Notes: a model not told the origin generated them from the letters alone. Positions 8,263 to 17,011 are shown, counted from the stretch's first letter. The stretch: 64,000 nt of DNA from an uncultured Flavobacteriaceae bacterium (GCA_947488435.1 CANKZG010000001.1:310001-374000); one strand, 5' to 3'. Made by a program: numbers and translations.

Positions 8263-9999
8263 ATGGCAGAAAAAAAAGTCAGTATTCTAACCGCTTTTAA
8301 GACCATCATTTGGCCACGAAGAAATTTAGTTTTCATTGGCTTATTACTTATTGTAATAAGTAAAGCGGCAAGTTTTGTTGCCCCACTTTCACTAAAATAT
8401 TTAATGGATGATGTTATTGCAAAAAAGAATATCGACATGCTTAAAGTTTTGGTTGCTGCTGTAATATTGGCCATTACCGTACAGGCGATCACCTCTTTTT
8501 TATTGACTAAGATTTTAAGCGTTCAAGCGCAGTTCTTAATTTCCGAGCTTCGGGCTCAAGTACAAAAAAAGGTGCTTTCATTACCTATTCGTTTTTTCGA
8601 TAATGCCAAATCAGGAGCGCTGGTTTCGAGAATTATGAGTGATGTGGAAGGCGTTCGCAATCTTATCGGCACTGGCTTAGTACAATTGGTTGGTGGCACC
8701 ATTACAGCCATAGTTTCCCTAATCTTACTACTCAACATCAGTTGGTCTATGACCTTGTTTACCTTGGCGCCTTTAGCAATCTTTGCGCTAATAGCATTAA
8801 AAGCTTTTAAAATAATACGTCCGATTTTTCGCAATAGAGGAAAAATAAATGCTGAAGTTACGGGAAGATTAACGGAAACTTTAGGAGGCATTCGAGTAAT
8901 TAAAGGGTTTAACGCAGAAAAACAAGAACATAAAGTCTTTGAAAAAGGAGTGGATCAGCTTTTTCAAAATGTCAAAAAAAGTCTTACTGCCACTGCTTTT
9001 ATGACGAGTTCTTCTACTTTTTTACTGGGGATAGCAACTACTGGAATTATGGGGATTGGAGGGTATAAAATTATGATCGATGAAATCAGCATCGGAGAAT
9101 TTCTTTCCTTTACTTTTTTATTAGGTTTAATGGTAGCTCCCATTATACAAATGAGCAATATTGGAAGTCAGCTTACCGAAGCTTTAGCAGGTTTGGACCG
9201 CACAGAAGAATTGATGAATATGCAGGAAGAATCTAATGCAGAACAACGATACTTACAACTCGATAAGATCACTGGAAATATCGTTTTTAATAATATTTCT
9301 TTTGCCTACGAAGAAGATAAAGAAGTATTACATAACATTAATTTTAAGGCCAAGTCGGGAGAAGTTATTGCCTTGGTTGGAAGTTCTGGTTCGGGAAAAT
9401 CTACGATTGCCGGATTAGCAGCTAGTTTTCTCAACCCCACGTCTGGAACAATCCTTGTAGATGATCAGGATTTAGCACATATTAATCTTAATACCTATCG
9501 CGCGCACCTCGGAGTTGTATTACAAGACGACTTTTTGTTCGAAGGAACCATAAGAGAGAATATTTTATTCCCCAGACCAAATGCTTCCGAAGAAGAACTG
9601 GCTAAGGCGGTAAAATCGGCTTATGTTGATGAATTTACGGATCGATTTGACGAGGGTTTAAACACTTTAATTGGCGAACGAGGCATTAAACTTTCAGGAG
9701 GGCAACGGCAACGTATTGCTATTGCACGTGCGGTACTGGCAAATCCGAGAGTGCTGATTTTGGATGAGGCTACATCCAATTTAGATACCGAAAGTGAAGC
9801 TCTTATTCAAAAAAGTTTAGCACAACTTACGTTAGGCAGAACAACCTTTGTTATTGCGCACCGATTAAGTACGATTCGAAAAGCGGATCAAATTTTAGTT
9901 ATCGAAAATGGGAAAATTGCGGAACAAGGTACCCACGATGAACTTATTTCAAAAGAAGGAAGATATTATAATTTATTTACCTATCAGGCCCGAATCTAA
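8263..9999 (+). CDS. ABC exporter, fused permease-ATPase (MsbA-like)
   Basis: This is a half-transporter of about 578 residues. Six membrane helices fill the first ~300 residues, followed by an ATPase domain with Walker A (GSSGSGKST), Q-loop (LQDDFLF), signature (LSGGQRQR), Walker B (VLILDEATS) and the H-loop (VIAHRLS). It would work as a homodimer exporting lipid, peptide or drug substrates across the inner membrane. The frame opens at TTG 8233, but the ATG at 8263 (MAEKKVSIL) is the better start. It is monocistronic; the next gene is convergent. Confidence 0.92.
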   Translation: MAEKKVSILTAFKTIIWPRRNLVFIGLLLIVISKAASFVAPLSLKYLMDDVIAKKNIDMLKVLVAAVILAITVQAITSFLLTKILSVQAQFLISELRAQVQKKVLSLPIRFFDNAKSGALVSRIMSDVEGVRNLIGTGLVQLVGGTITAIVSLILLLNISWSMTLFTLAPLAIFALIALKAFKIIRPIFRNRGKINAEVTGRLTETLGGIRVIKGFNAEKQEHKVFEKGVDQLFQNVKKSLTATAFMTSSSTFLLGIATTGIMGIGGYKIMIDEISIGEFLSFTFLLGLMVAPIIQMSNIGSQLTEALAGLDRTEELMNMQEESNAEQRYLQLDKITGNIVFNNISFAYEEDKEVLHNINFKAKSGEVIALVGSSGSGKSTIAGLAASFLNPTSGTILVDDQDLAHINLNTYRAHLGVVLQDDFLFEGTIRENILFPRPNASEEELAKAVKSAYVDEFTDRFDEGLNTLIGERGIKLSGGQRQRIAIARAVLANPRVLILDEATSNLDTESEALIQKSLAQLTLGRTTFVIAHRLSTIRKADQILVIENGKIAEQGTHDELISKEGRYYNLFTYQARI

Positions 10000-10042
10000 C
10001 CTGCCGTAATGTACATTGAATTCAATATTTAATTTTGATTCA

Positions 10043-10375
10043 TTAGTCCTCCGCGGGAGCTAAGACCACATCTAGTCCGTCTAACTCTGGGGTCATATGT
10101 ATTTGACAACCCAAACGACTATCATCTTCAACAAAAAAAGCTTCTGCCAACATCGCATCTTCATCATCAGACTTTTCAGGTAGGGCATGATCAGATTTCA
10201 CATAACACTGACAAGAGGCGCACATAGCCATACCGCCGCAAATTCCAATAGTCCCTTCCGGAGCAAGTTCATAAGAACGCACTACCTCCATCAGGTTCAT
10301 ATTCATATCTGTAGGCGCATCAACTTCATGAAGTACCCCTTCTCTATCAGTAATTTTTATTTTTATGTCTGACAT
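10043..10375 (-). CDS. 2Fe-2S ferredoxin (adrenodoxin type)
   Basis: This 110-residue ferredoxin has the cluster-binding pattern of adrenodoxin/bacterial ISC ferredoxins: Cys46, Cys52 and Cys55 in CGGMAMCASC, plus Cys90 in LGCQIH. It is acidic and cytosolic. It lies 80 bp downstream of the ferredoxin-NADP reductase gene and is probably its electron acceptor. The pair sits next to Nfu and Mrp Fe-S biogenesis genes, which suggests a role in Fe-S assembly or in supplying electrons to a cytosolic oxygenase or reductase. Confidence 0.93.
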   Translation of the reverse strand: MSDIKIKITDREGVLHEVDAPTDMNMNLMEVVRSYELAPEGTIGICGGMAMCASCQCYVKSDHALPEKSDDEDAMLAEAFFVEDDSRLGCQIHMTPELDGLDVVLAPAED

Positions 10376-10455
10376 TGTATCTGAAAATTATATGCAATGC
10401 TAAAGTCAACGCAAAACCGCAATCCTTACATCGCATTTTTAAAAATCTAAATAAA

Positions 10456-11517
10456 TTATTCTATTTTTTTTACAACAGCCTTTGGAGCTTCTTTTTTTGT
10501 ACCATCAAAGCCCTGTACTCCACCCACGGTGGTATATTTCATAATATATTTTTTGTCAGGATAAATGCGTTTATATGCACTCTGACACATTAAGGTAGCC
10601 TCATGAAACCCACAAAGAATTAGCTTTAGTTTTCCTGGATATGTATTTACATCTCCAATGGCATAAATACCAGGAATATTGGTTTGGTAATCTAATGTAT
10701 TGTCTACTTTAATGGCATTCTTTTCAATTTCTAAGCCCCAATCTCCAATCGGACCAAGCTTAGGAGAAAGTCCAAACAAAGGGATAAAAGCATCTACCTC
10801 CTTGATGATTTCTTCCCGATCTCCATCACTTTTTCTGATCGAAACACGCTCCAATTTTTGGTCACCATTTAGTGCAATAATTTCGGCCGGTGTAATCAAC
10901 TGCAATTTTCCTTCTTGCTTAAGCAAACGTACTTTTTCTACAGAATCTAAGGCTCCGCGAAATTCATTTCTCCGATGCACCAAAGTCACTTCTGAAGCAA
11001 TATCTGCTAAAAAAATACTCCAATCCAATGCTGAATCTCCTCCTCCGGAAATAATCACTTTTTTATCCCTGTAAATTTCGGGATCTTTTATCATGTAAGC
11101 CACTCCATTATCCTCATAAAAAGATAAATTATCGAGTAGCGGTTTCCTGGGCTCAAAACTCCCCAAACCACCAGCGATAGCAATTACAGGAGCCCTGTGT
11201 TTCGTTCCCTTATTGGTTGTTACCATAAAGGAATCGTCATCCAATTTTTCTATAGTTTCTGCACGTTCCCCCAAGGTAAACCCTGGTTGAAAAGATTTTA
11301 TCTGCTCCATTAAATTGGAAACCAAATCTCCAGCTAAAATTTCTGGAAATCCTGGAATGTCATAAATTGGTTTTTTGGGATAGATTTCTGAGCACTGTCC
11401 TCCAGCTTGCGGTAATGCGTCTATTAAATGGCATTTCAATTGCAATAAGCCTGCTTCGAAAACAGTAAATAAACCTGTAGGTCCTGCTCCTATAATAAGA
11501 ATATCTGTGGTGATCAT
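10456..11517 (-). CDS. Ferredoxin--NADP reductase, thioredoxin-reductase type
   Basis: This 353-residue flavoprotein has an N-terminal FAD-binding Rossmann motif (IIGAGPTGLF), a central NAD(P)H-binding Rossmann motif (ISGGGDSALDW) and the C-terminal FAD contact YAIGDVNTYPGKLKL. It lacks the CxxC of thioredoxin reductase, which marks it as the YumC-like ferredoxin/flavodoxin-NADP reductase class. It transfers electrons between NADPH and ferredoxin in the cytosol. It is transcribed with the ferredoxin gene downstream and lies 55 bp after the Nfu gene. Confidence 0.9.
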   Translation of the reverse strand: MITTDILIIGAGPTGLFTVFEAGLLQLKCHLIDALPQAGGQCSEIYPKKPIYDIPGFPEILAGDLVSNLMEQIKSFQPGFTLGERAETIEKLDDDSFMVTTNKGTKHRAPVIAIAGGLGSFEPRKPLLDNLSFYEDNGVAYMIKDPEIYRDKKVIISGGGDSALDWSIFLADIASEVTLVHRRNEFRGALDSVEKVRLLKQEGKLQLITPAEIIALNGDQKLERVSIRKSDGDREEIIKEVDAFIPLFGLSPKLGPIGDWGLEIEKNAIKVDNTLDYQTNIPGIYAIGDVNTYPGKLKLILCGFHEATLMCQSAYKRIYPDKKYIMKYTTVGGVQGFDGTKKEAPKAVVKKIE

Positions 11518-11572
11518 TTTATGACAAGCTAATAGAATTTGCAGATAGGGCTATACTGCTGCTTTAAACGTA

Positions 11573-11812
11573 TTAATCAATATTGATAACTTCTTCGATT
11601 TGTGGAACATATTTTTTAATTGTCATTTCCACACCACTCTTCAAGGTCATCTGATTTACACTACAGCCTACACAAGCTCCTTCCAATTTTACCTTAACAG
11701 ATTTATCGTTATCTATAGAAATAAGCGAGATATCACCCCCATCACTTTGTAAAAATGGACGAATCTCCTCCAGTGCTTTTTCGACATTGGTTTTAACTTC
11801 TTCGCTTGTCAT
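11573..11812 (-). CDS. NifU C-terminal-domain Fe-S scaffold (Nfu)
   Basis: This small (79-residue) single-domain Nfu protein carries the cluster-binding CxxC (Cys47-Val-Gly-Cys50) in the family context GACVGCSVNQMTLKSG, preceded by IRPFLQSDGGDI. Nfu proteins carry 4Fe-4S clusters to target apoproteins. It starts 5 bp after the mrp stop codon, so the two are translated from one transcript. This is a functional pairing, since Mrp/ApbC proteins also carry Fe-S clusters. Confidence 0.93.
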   Translation of the reverse strand: MTSEEVKTNVEKALEEIRPFLQSDGGDISLISIDNDKSVKVKLEGACVGCSVNQMTLKSGVEMTIKKYVPQIEEVINID

Positions 11813-11817
11813 GTCAC

Positions 11818-12954
11818 TTACTTTTTAACAGCAGCACATCCTGCCATTGTTGTTATTTTAATAGCCTCCGTAGGAGGAAGTGCTTTATTGCGTTTCACCA
11901 CTTCTAGGACTACATTTTTTGTAATATCCTCAAAAGCTTTTTCTATCGGTGTTGCCGTCTGCATTGCAGCTGGTCTTCCGATATCTCCTGCCTCCCTGAT
12001 ACTCTGCACTAGAGGAACTTCTCCCAAAAAAGGAACCTCCAAGTCTTCCGCCAGGTATTTAGCACCCGCTTTACCAAAGATATAATATTTATTATTGGGA
12101 AGCTCTTCCGGAGAAAAATAGGACATGTTTTCAACAATACCTAAAACAGGAACATTAATGGCCTCTTGTTGAAACATAGCCACACCTTTACGAGCATCAG
12201 CTAGAGCTACCTCTTGTGGCGTACTTACCACAACTGCACCAGTTACTGGAAGGGATTGCATAATACTTAAATGAATATCTCCGGTACCAGGAGGTAAATC
12301 TAAGAGCATAAAATCCAGTTCCCCCCAATGTGCATCAAAAATCATTTGATTCAACGCTTTTGCTGCCATTGGACCTCTCCAAATAACTGCCTGGTTTGGC
12401 TGGGTGAAAAATCCTATCGATAAAATTTTTACGCGATGACTCTCAACCGGTTTCATTTTCGATTTTCCATCGATATTGATTGCTAGTGGTTTCTCGTTCA
12501 CTACGTCGAACATTATAGTCGCAGAAGGACCATAAATATCCGCATCTAAAAGTCCTACTTTAAAACCCATTTTGGCTAGAGTAACTGCTAAATTGGCCGT
12601 AACAGTAGATTTTCCAACACCTCCTTTTCCAGAAGCTACGGCTATGATATTCTTAATCCCAGGGATTGCCTTTCCTTTGATCTCATTCACCTTCGGTTTT
12701 GTAGCTGCTTCAACCTTTATATTTACTTTGATTTTAGCCTTTTCATAGACCTTTTCATGAATAATTTTAAGGATTTCAACCTCTGTTTTCTTTCGAGCCT
12801 GTAAGCTAGGGTTAGCGATAGTCAAATCCACTACGACCTCATCCCCAAAAACCATAACATTTGTTACGGCTCCGCTTTCTACCATATTTTTCCCTTCGCC
12901 AGGAACTGTTATCGCTTCTAAGGCCTTGAGGATATCTTTTTTTTGCAACTTCAT
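11818..12954 (-). CDS. Mrp/ApbC-family Fe-S carrier ATPase without CxxC
   Basis: Residues 1-85 form a MIP18/DUF59 domain. A deviant Walker A P-loop follows (ASGKGGVGKST, residues 107-117), with the Mrp/NBP35 core (DADIYGPS, DLPPGTGDIHL, STPQEVALADARKG). The family moves Fe-S clusters in the cytosol using ATP. The place where most members have CxxC, just after ENMSYF (about residue 280), instead reads SPEELPNNKYYIFG, with no cysteine. The only nearby C-terminal cysteine is in MAGCAAVKK. It is the first gene of mrp-nfu, with the ferredoxin reductase and ferredoxin genes downstream. Confidence 0.92.
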   Translation of the reverse strand: MKLQKKDILKALEAITVPGEGKNMVESGAVTNVMVFGDEVVVDLTIANPSLQARKKTEVEILKIIHEKVYEKAKIKVNIKVEAATKPKVNEIKGKAIPGIKNIIAVASGKGGVGKSTVTANLAVTLAKMGFKVGLLDADIYGPSATIMFDVVNEKPLAINIDGKSKMKPVESHRVKILSIGFFTQPNQAVIWRGPMAAKALNQMIFDAHWGELDFMLLDLPPGTGDIHLSIMQSLPVTGAVVVSTPQEVALADARKGVAMFQQEAINVPVLGIVENMSYFSPEELPNNKYYIFGKAGAKYLAEDLEVPFLGEVPLVQSIREAGDIGRPAAMQTATPIEKAFEDITKNVVLEVVKRNKALPPTEAIKITTMAGCAAVKK

Positions 12955-13078
12955 TATCTATCTCTACGCTAACTTTTTATGTAAACTTCTTCTAAATCAC
13001 AAAGATAAAGCATAGGCATGAGATGACGAAAAGAAGCTATTGAAAACAACTATGACACCATAGTCTTTTGCACCACCT

Positions 13079-13420
13079 TTATAGAAAGTCTTCTTCCAGT
13101 TCCTTTACCGGATCCCAAAAGTGTTTTTGAAAGTTCACAATTTTTAAATCTTCTACTTCTATCCCTTCATTTTCTAGGAGTTGCTGCATTAAATTCGTGC
13201 CTTCAAAATGGTGTTTTCCACTGAGTAATCCAACTCTATTGACAACTCGATGCGCAGGGACTTCAGGTTTTTTTCCCGCCCCATTCATTGCCCAACCTAC
13301 CATACGAGCGCTTCGCGCTGCGCCCAAATATTTTGCAATTGCACCATAAGAAGTTACTCTACCGTATGGTATTTTAGCTGCTACTAAGTAGACTTTTTCA
13401 AAAAAATTCTTGTTTTCCAT
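13079..13420 (-). CDS. Alkyltransferase-like (ATL) DNA repair protein
   Basis: This 113-residue protein is the DNA-binding domain of the MGMT/Ogt family, with the helix-turn-helix and arginine finger region (RVTSYGAIAKYLG, SARMVGWAM). The active-site PCHR motif is replaced by PAHRVV, with Ala56 in place of the alkyl-accepting Cys. Such ATL proteins bind O6-alkylguanine without repairing it and flag it for nucleotide excision repair (established for the family). It is the last gene of a trmB-LysE-ATL operon, 6 bp after the LysE stop. Confidence 0.9.
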   Translation of the reverse strand: MENKNFFEKVYLVAAKIPYGRVTSYGAIAKYLGAARSARMVGWAMNGAGKKPEVPAHRVVNRVGLLSGKHHFEGTNLMQQLLENEGIEVEDLKIVNFQKHFWDPVKELEEDFL

Positions 13421-13426
13421 TTTTGT

Positions 13427-14059
13427 TTAGTTACAACAGATACGAATTATGGTAATTCCAAGCAGAACCAGCATCAGAGCGCCTAGAATACTGTTTGAAT
13501 TTTTAGAGAACTTTTTACTTTTATTTTCCAATTTATAGAAATAAATGGTGTACAAATAGAGTACAGAAAAAGAACCTAGTCCGGCGGCCAAAATAAAAAC
13601 TAAAGTATCCTGAGCTTCAAATTTTATCCAACCAGAAGTCCCCCACATTACATTAAGACTACTGTAATAAGGAATCGTTAATAGATTCAACGAAGCCAGC
13701 AAAACCCCATAAAAAAAACTATTGCGCTTACTAAGCTTCACCTCTTTTTTCTTCTTTTTCTTTTTGGTCTTGATGGCCTTTATTAAAAAGAAAATTGCTA
13801 AAACCGCAAATACAACCAACGCTATACGAAGCAAAATTTCTATTACCTCAGGGTTTTGCAAAAGGTATTTGGAAATATGCACCGCAATATAGGCTTGCAA
13901 AACAATGGTTGCTGAGACTCCTAAGCTATAAATAATTCCATTAGTCTTCCCTTTTTCAACACTTGTCTTTGCCGCATTCATATTAAGCAACCCAGGAGGA
14001 ACAGTTGCCATAAAAGCGGCCGAAAACGTTACAAAAAAGAGAATGAACAAATGTATCAT
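13427..14059 (-). CDS. LysE/RhtB-family membrane transporter
   Basis: This 210-residue protein has about six predicted hydrophobic helices and the LysE-type N-terminal motif (TVPPGLLNMNAAKTSVEKG). A Lys-rich cytoplasmic loop (about residues 95-110) separates the two halves. Family members export amino acids or related small molecules across the inner membrane. It starts 1 bp after the trmB stop and is followed at 6 bp by the ATL gene. The substrate is unknown. Confidence 0.82.
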   Translation of the reverse strand: MIHLFILFFVTFSAAFMATVPPGLLNMNAAKTSVEKGKTNGIIYSLGVSATIVLQAYIAVHISKYLLQNPEVIEILLRIALVVFAVLAIFFLIKAIKTKKKKKKKEVKLSKRNSFFYGVLLASLNLLTIPYYSSLNVMWGTSGWIKFEAQDTLVFILAAGLGSFSVLYLYTIYFYKLENKSKKFSKNSNSILGALMLVLLGITIIRICCN

Positions 14060-14060
14060 C

Positions 14061-14732
14061 TTATCGCACTTTAAATTGAATATAGGTGATAGGTTTATCT
14101 TCTTTTAAATATTGATTTTCATAAAATGTTTGAATTTCAATAACTTCTTTTGGACTACCATGATTTTTATATATATCATGGTTTGAATATACAATTTCTA
14201 AATTCAATCCTTGCAACAACCCTAAGGTATACCCATGCATAAATTCGCTATCTGTTTTTAAATTCACCAATCCATTAGGTTCTAGTATTGCTGCATATTT
14301 TTCTAAAAATGCTTTATTGGTCAAGCGATGTTTTGTACGCTTATATTTGATCTGGGGATCTGGAAAAGTAATCCATATTTCTGCTACTTCATGCTTTCCA
14401 AAGAGTAAATCTATAAGTTCAATTTGCGTTCTTAAAAAAGCTACATTATGCAAATCTTCGGCAATCGCACTCTTAGCCCCTCGCCAAAAACGCGCGCCCT
14501 TTATATCAATCCCAATAAAGTTTTTTTCTGGATATCGCTTTGCTAAAGCCACGGTATACTCTCCCTTACCACAACCTAATTCCAAGACAATTGGGTGTGC
14601 ATTTCCAAAATGAGATGCCCACCTGCCTTTCAGTTCAAAATTTGATGAAACTATTTGTTCTCTGCTAGGTTGAATGACATTTGCAAAAGTTTCATTCTCT
14701 TTAAATCGTTTTAATTTATTCTTACTCCCCAA
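14061..14732 (-). CDS. trmB: tRNA (guanine-N7-)-methyltransferase
   Basis: This SAM-dependent Rossmann-fold enzyme makes m7G46 in the tRNA variable loop. Visible motifs are the SAM site (VLELGCGKGEYTVALA), the acidic GIDIKGARFWRGAK, and the catalytic/tRNA-binding segment ITFPDPQIKYKRTKHRLT. The frame extends upstream to an ATG at 14819. However, the family start LGSKNKLKRFKENETF corresponds to a TTG at 14730-14732, which I prefer because the extra 29 residues are not family-like. It is the first gene of an operon with LysE and ATL. Confidence 0.9.
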   Translation of the reverse strand: MGSKNKLKRFKENETFANVIQPSREQIVSSNFELKGRWASHFGNAHPIVLELGCGKGEYTVALAKRYPEKNFIGIDIKGARFWRGAKSAIAEDLHNVAFLRTQIELIDLLFGKHEVAEIWITFPDPQIKYKRTKHRLTNKAFLEKYAAILEPNGLVNLKTDSEFMHGYTLGLLQGLNLEIVYSNHDIYKNHGSPKEVIEIQTFYENQYLKEDKPITYIQFKVR

Positions 14733-15088
14733 GTAATTAAAATTTAATGATCTCGCAAAACTAAGGAAATCTCCTTTGGTTTTGAATGTTGTTTCTTTGG
14801 TTTTATAAAAAAATCCCAAAGGATTTTAACAAGGCTAATTGCATTGAAGTTTGGATCATACCCTAAGATATTTATAGCGCAGATCCCCTTATGGAATACA
14901 ATCAACTCCTGCACTAATCTCAGACGGTTCTGTGCCTCATTTGTTACATAAAGCATTCAGAACTCAGATACGATGTGCTTAAAATTGCCTTTTCCTAAAG
15001 TATTTGAAATTATTCCATTCAGAAGAGAATTATTAACAGGCTAGATTCGAACTGCTTTAGATGTTCAAACATGAAAGATGATGTACTT

Positions 15089-16147
15089 CTAAGCGGAAGG
15101 ATTCTTATCAATTTTTTCTAAGGTAAACGAGAATTCCGAACCTACATCTTCCACGCTTTCCACATAAATTTTTTCATCATGCGCTTCAATAATATGTTTT
15201 ACAATAGCTAACCCCAATCCCGATCCTCCTTCTTTTCTACTTCCACTTGGATCTACCCGATAAAAACGTTCGAATAGTCGAGGTATATGCTGTTCTGGAA
15301 TTCCCTCTCCATTGTCTGTTACTCTAACGATTATTTTGTTTTGAACTAGATTTTCAACGCTTACTTCTGTAGTTCCATCCATATGTCCGTACTTGACAGA
15401 GTTTACCAATAAGTTTGTTAGTACTTGTTGTATTTTTTCCTGATCTCCTCTCACATAGATAGGTTGCGTATAGTCCATATCAAAAGTAAGGGTAATGTCT
15501 TTTTTTTCCGCTTTCATTTCTAAAAGCTCAAACACATTACGTATGAGTTCTATAATATCGAATTCTTCAATTTCTAAACGTAAATTCCCTGCTTCTAAAT
15601 TGGTGATTAAATCCAAGTCCTTTACAATATAGATGAGCCGTTCTACACCTTTATTTGCTCGTTGTAAATATTTTTTTCGAATGGCTTTATCTGCCATAGC
15701 CCCATCTAAAAGCGTAAGAATATACCCTTGTACTGTAAATAATGGTGTTTTTAATTCGTGAGATACATTTCCCAAAAAGTCTTTCCGGTATTCTTCTCTA
15801 ATTTTAAGCGTATCTATTTCAATTTTTTTATCCTTAGCAAATTTTTCAATCTCTTGTCGCAGAGTTTTCATATCTGTATTTATCGGTCCCGTAGGAAACG
15901 AACTCGACTCTAGTAAGGATACATCGTCGTATATTTTTTTTACTCTTCTATAAATAAATCGCTCTACTCGCAATTGAATAATTGCAAATGAAATACCAAA
16001 ACAAATTATAGTAAAAACAACCAACAATATCCAATTCATGGAATTGAAGTACTGCAATAAAATTCCTAGAAAAATTACTAATGACAAAGTAATCACACCT
16101 GAAGATCGCAAAGCAAAGCGGTATGATTTTTTAAGTTGAATCGCCAT
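15089..16147 (-). CDS. Sensor histidine kinase, PhoR-like
   Basis: Two membrane helices (about residues 17-33 and 37-58) are joined by a very short external loop, so sensing is probably membrane-internal or via a partner. Next come a coiled linker, the HisKA domain with phosphoacceptor His130 (GNVSHELKTPL), and the HATPase domain with N box (NLLVNSVKYG), G1 (DNGEGIP) and G2 (GGSGLGLAIV) motifs. Its start codon overlaps the response-regulator stop by 1 nt (TAATG on the minus strand), so the two are translationally coupled. The architecture resembles flavobacterial PhoR. Phosphate sensing is inference. Confidence 0.9.
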   Translation of the reverse strand: MAIQLKKSYRFALRSSGVITLSLVIFLGILLQYFNSMNWILLVVFTIICFGISFAIIQLRVERFIYRRVKKIYDDVSLLESSSFPTGPINTDMKTLRQEIEKFAKDKKIEIDTLKIREEYRKDFLGNVSHELKTPLFTVQGYILTLLDGAMADKAIRKKYLQRANKGVERLIYIVKDLDLITNLEAGNLRLEIEEFDIIELIRNVFELLEMKAEKKDITLTFDMDYTQPIYVRGDQEKIQQVLTNLLVNSVKYGHMDGTTEVSVENLVQNKIIVRVTDNGEGIPEQHIPRLFERFYRVDPSGSRKEGGSGLGLAIVKHIIEAHDEKIYVESVEDVGSEFSFTLEKIDKNPSA

Positions 16148-16833
16148 TATAATACAAACTTATAGCCTACGCCTTTTACAGTTTTAAAATGATCTTCGCC
16201 GATTTTTTCGCGTAATTTTCGAATATGCACGTCTATGGTACGGCCGCCTACAACAACTTCATTTCCCCAAACCTTATCTAAAATTACTTCTCTTTTAAAC
16301 ACTTTATTAGGCTTAGAAGTTAATAAGGCTAACAATTCAAATTCTTTTCTGGGGAGTACAATTTCATTTCCATCATTGATTACCTTATACTCTTCGCGGT
16401 TGATAATAATATCCCCAACTTTAACAATATCCTCTACTTCTTTATCCGATTCCTTAAAGCGTCTTAGTAAAGCCTTTACTTTGCTTACCAATACTTTTGG
16501 TTTAATAGGTTTGGTTATATAATCATCCGCCCCCGCATCAAAACCAGCCACCTGAGAATAATCTTCCCCGCGCGCAGTAAGGAAAGCAATTATTGTGTTT
16601 TCCAAACCGGGAGTGGCTCGGATAATTTCGCAAGCTTCAATACCATCCATTTCAGGCATCATTACATCTAAAATAACCAAATGTGGATTTTTCTTTTTTG
16701 CCTTAGCCACACCTTCTTCTCCATTTTTTGCTGTAAATACTTCATATCCTTGGGCGGAAAGGTTATAACTTACAATCTCCAAAATATCAGGTTCGTCGTC
16801 TACTAAAAGAATCCTTATGTCCTTGTTTTTCAT
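16147..16833 (-). CDS. OmpR/PhoB-family response regulator
   Basis: A receiver domain (phosphoacceptor Asp56 in VILDVMMPEMDG, Lys in ITKPIKPKVL) is followed by a C-terminal winged-helix DNA-binding domain (GGRTIDVHIRKLREKIG, VKGVGYKF). It is the first gene of the kinase-regulator operon and lies 178 bp from a divergent TonB receptor gene. PhoB-type regulators bind direct repeats with 11-bp periodicity; candidate repeats are annotated in that gap. A PhoB role is plausible but unproven. Confidence 0.92.
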   Translation of the reverse strand: MKNKDIRILLVDDEPDILEIVSYNLSAQGYEVFTAKNGEEGVAKAKKKNPHLVILDVMMPEMDGIEACEIIRATPGLENTIIAFLTARGEDYSQVAGFDAGADDYITKPIKPKVLVSKVKALLRRFKESDKEVEDIVKVGDIIINREEYKVINDGNEIVLPRKEFELLALLTSKPNKVFKREVILDKVWGNEVVVGGRTIDVHIRKLREKIGEDHFKTVKGVGYKFVL

Positions 16834-16892
16834 GGTATTTTAATTGGTTACGCTGCCCAAAAGTAAAGATAATACTATTACCTCAATTACAC

Positions 16893-16938
16893 TTAACATT
16901 GATTTAATGTGGTAACATTATAATAACATCAAGAACAT
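16893..16938. promoter_or_regulatory. Direct-repeat cluster resembling a Pho-type operator
   Basis: The 178-bp gap between the response regulator and the TonB receptor holds four xxAACAT heptamers: TTAACAT (16893), GTAACAT (16912), ATAACAT (16923) and AGAACAT (16932). GTAACAT and ATAACAT are exactly 11 bp apart, separated by TATA. This is the geometry of PhoB/OmpR-family operators (two heptamers with a 4-bp AT spacer). A degenerate TTAATGT at 16904 lies 11 bp after the first heptamer. The assignment is inference from spacing and position. Confidence 0.35.
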
Positions 16939-17011
16939 AAATAATTAATCTACACATAACAAATCGTTTACAAGTCATAACGTTCTTTGCCGCAAATTCT
17001 AAACAAGAAAA

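Noticed and set aside
10015-10026. ATTGAATTCAAT palindrome between convergent genes
   Set aside because: It has no loop and no T-run, so it is not a terminator, and it lies between two 3' ends where an operator is unlikely.
10700-11074. 124-codon plus-strand ORF inside the ferredoxin reductase gene
   Set aside because: It is antisense to conserved flavoprotein motifs and has a low-complexity Ser-rich product.
13049-13064. Short hairpin ACTATG/CATAGT after the ATL gene
   Set aside because: The stem is only 6 bp and AT-rich with a broken T-run; too weak to call a terminator.
14744-14956. 70-codon minus-strand ORF upstream of trmB
   Set aside because: It overlaps the upstream extension of trmB in another frame and matches no family I recognise. 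With trmB starting at 14732 the region is better read as a leader.
15040-15058. tRNA T-loop-like GATTCGAACT
   Set aside because: The flanking arms do not form a five-base T stem and no acceptor or anticodon arm can be built on either strand.
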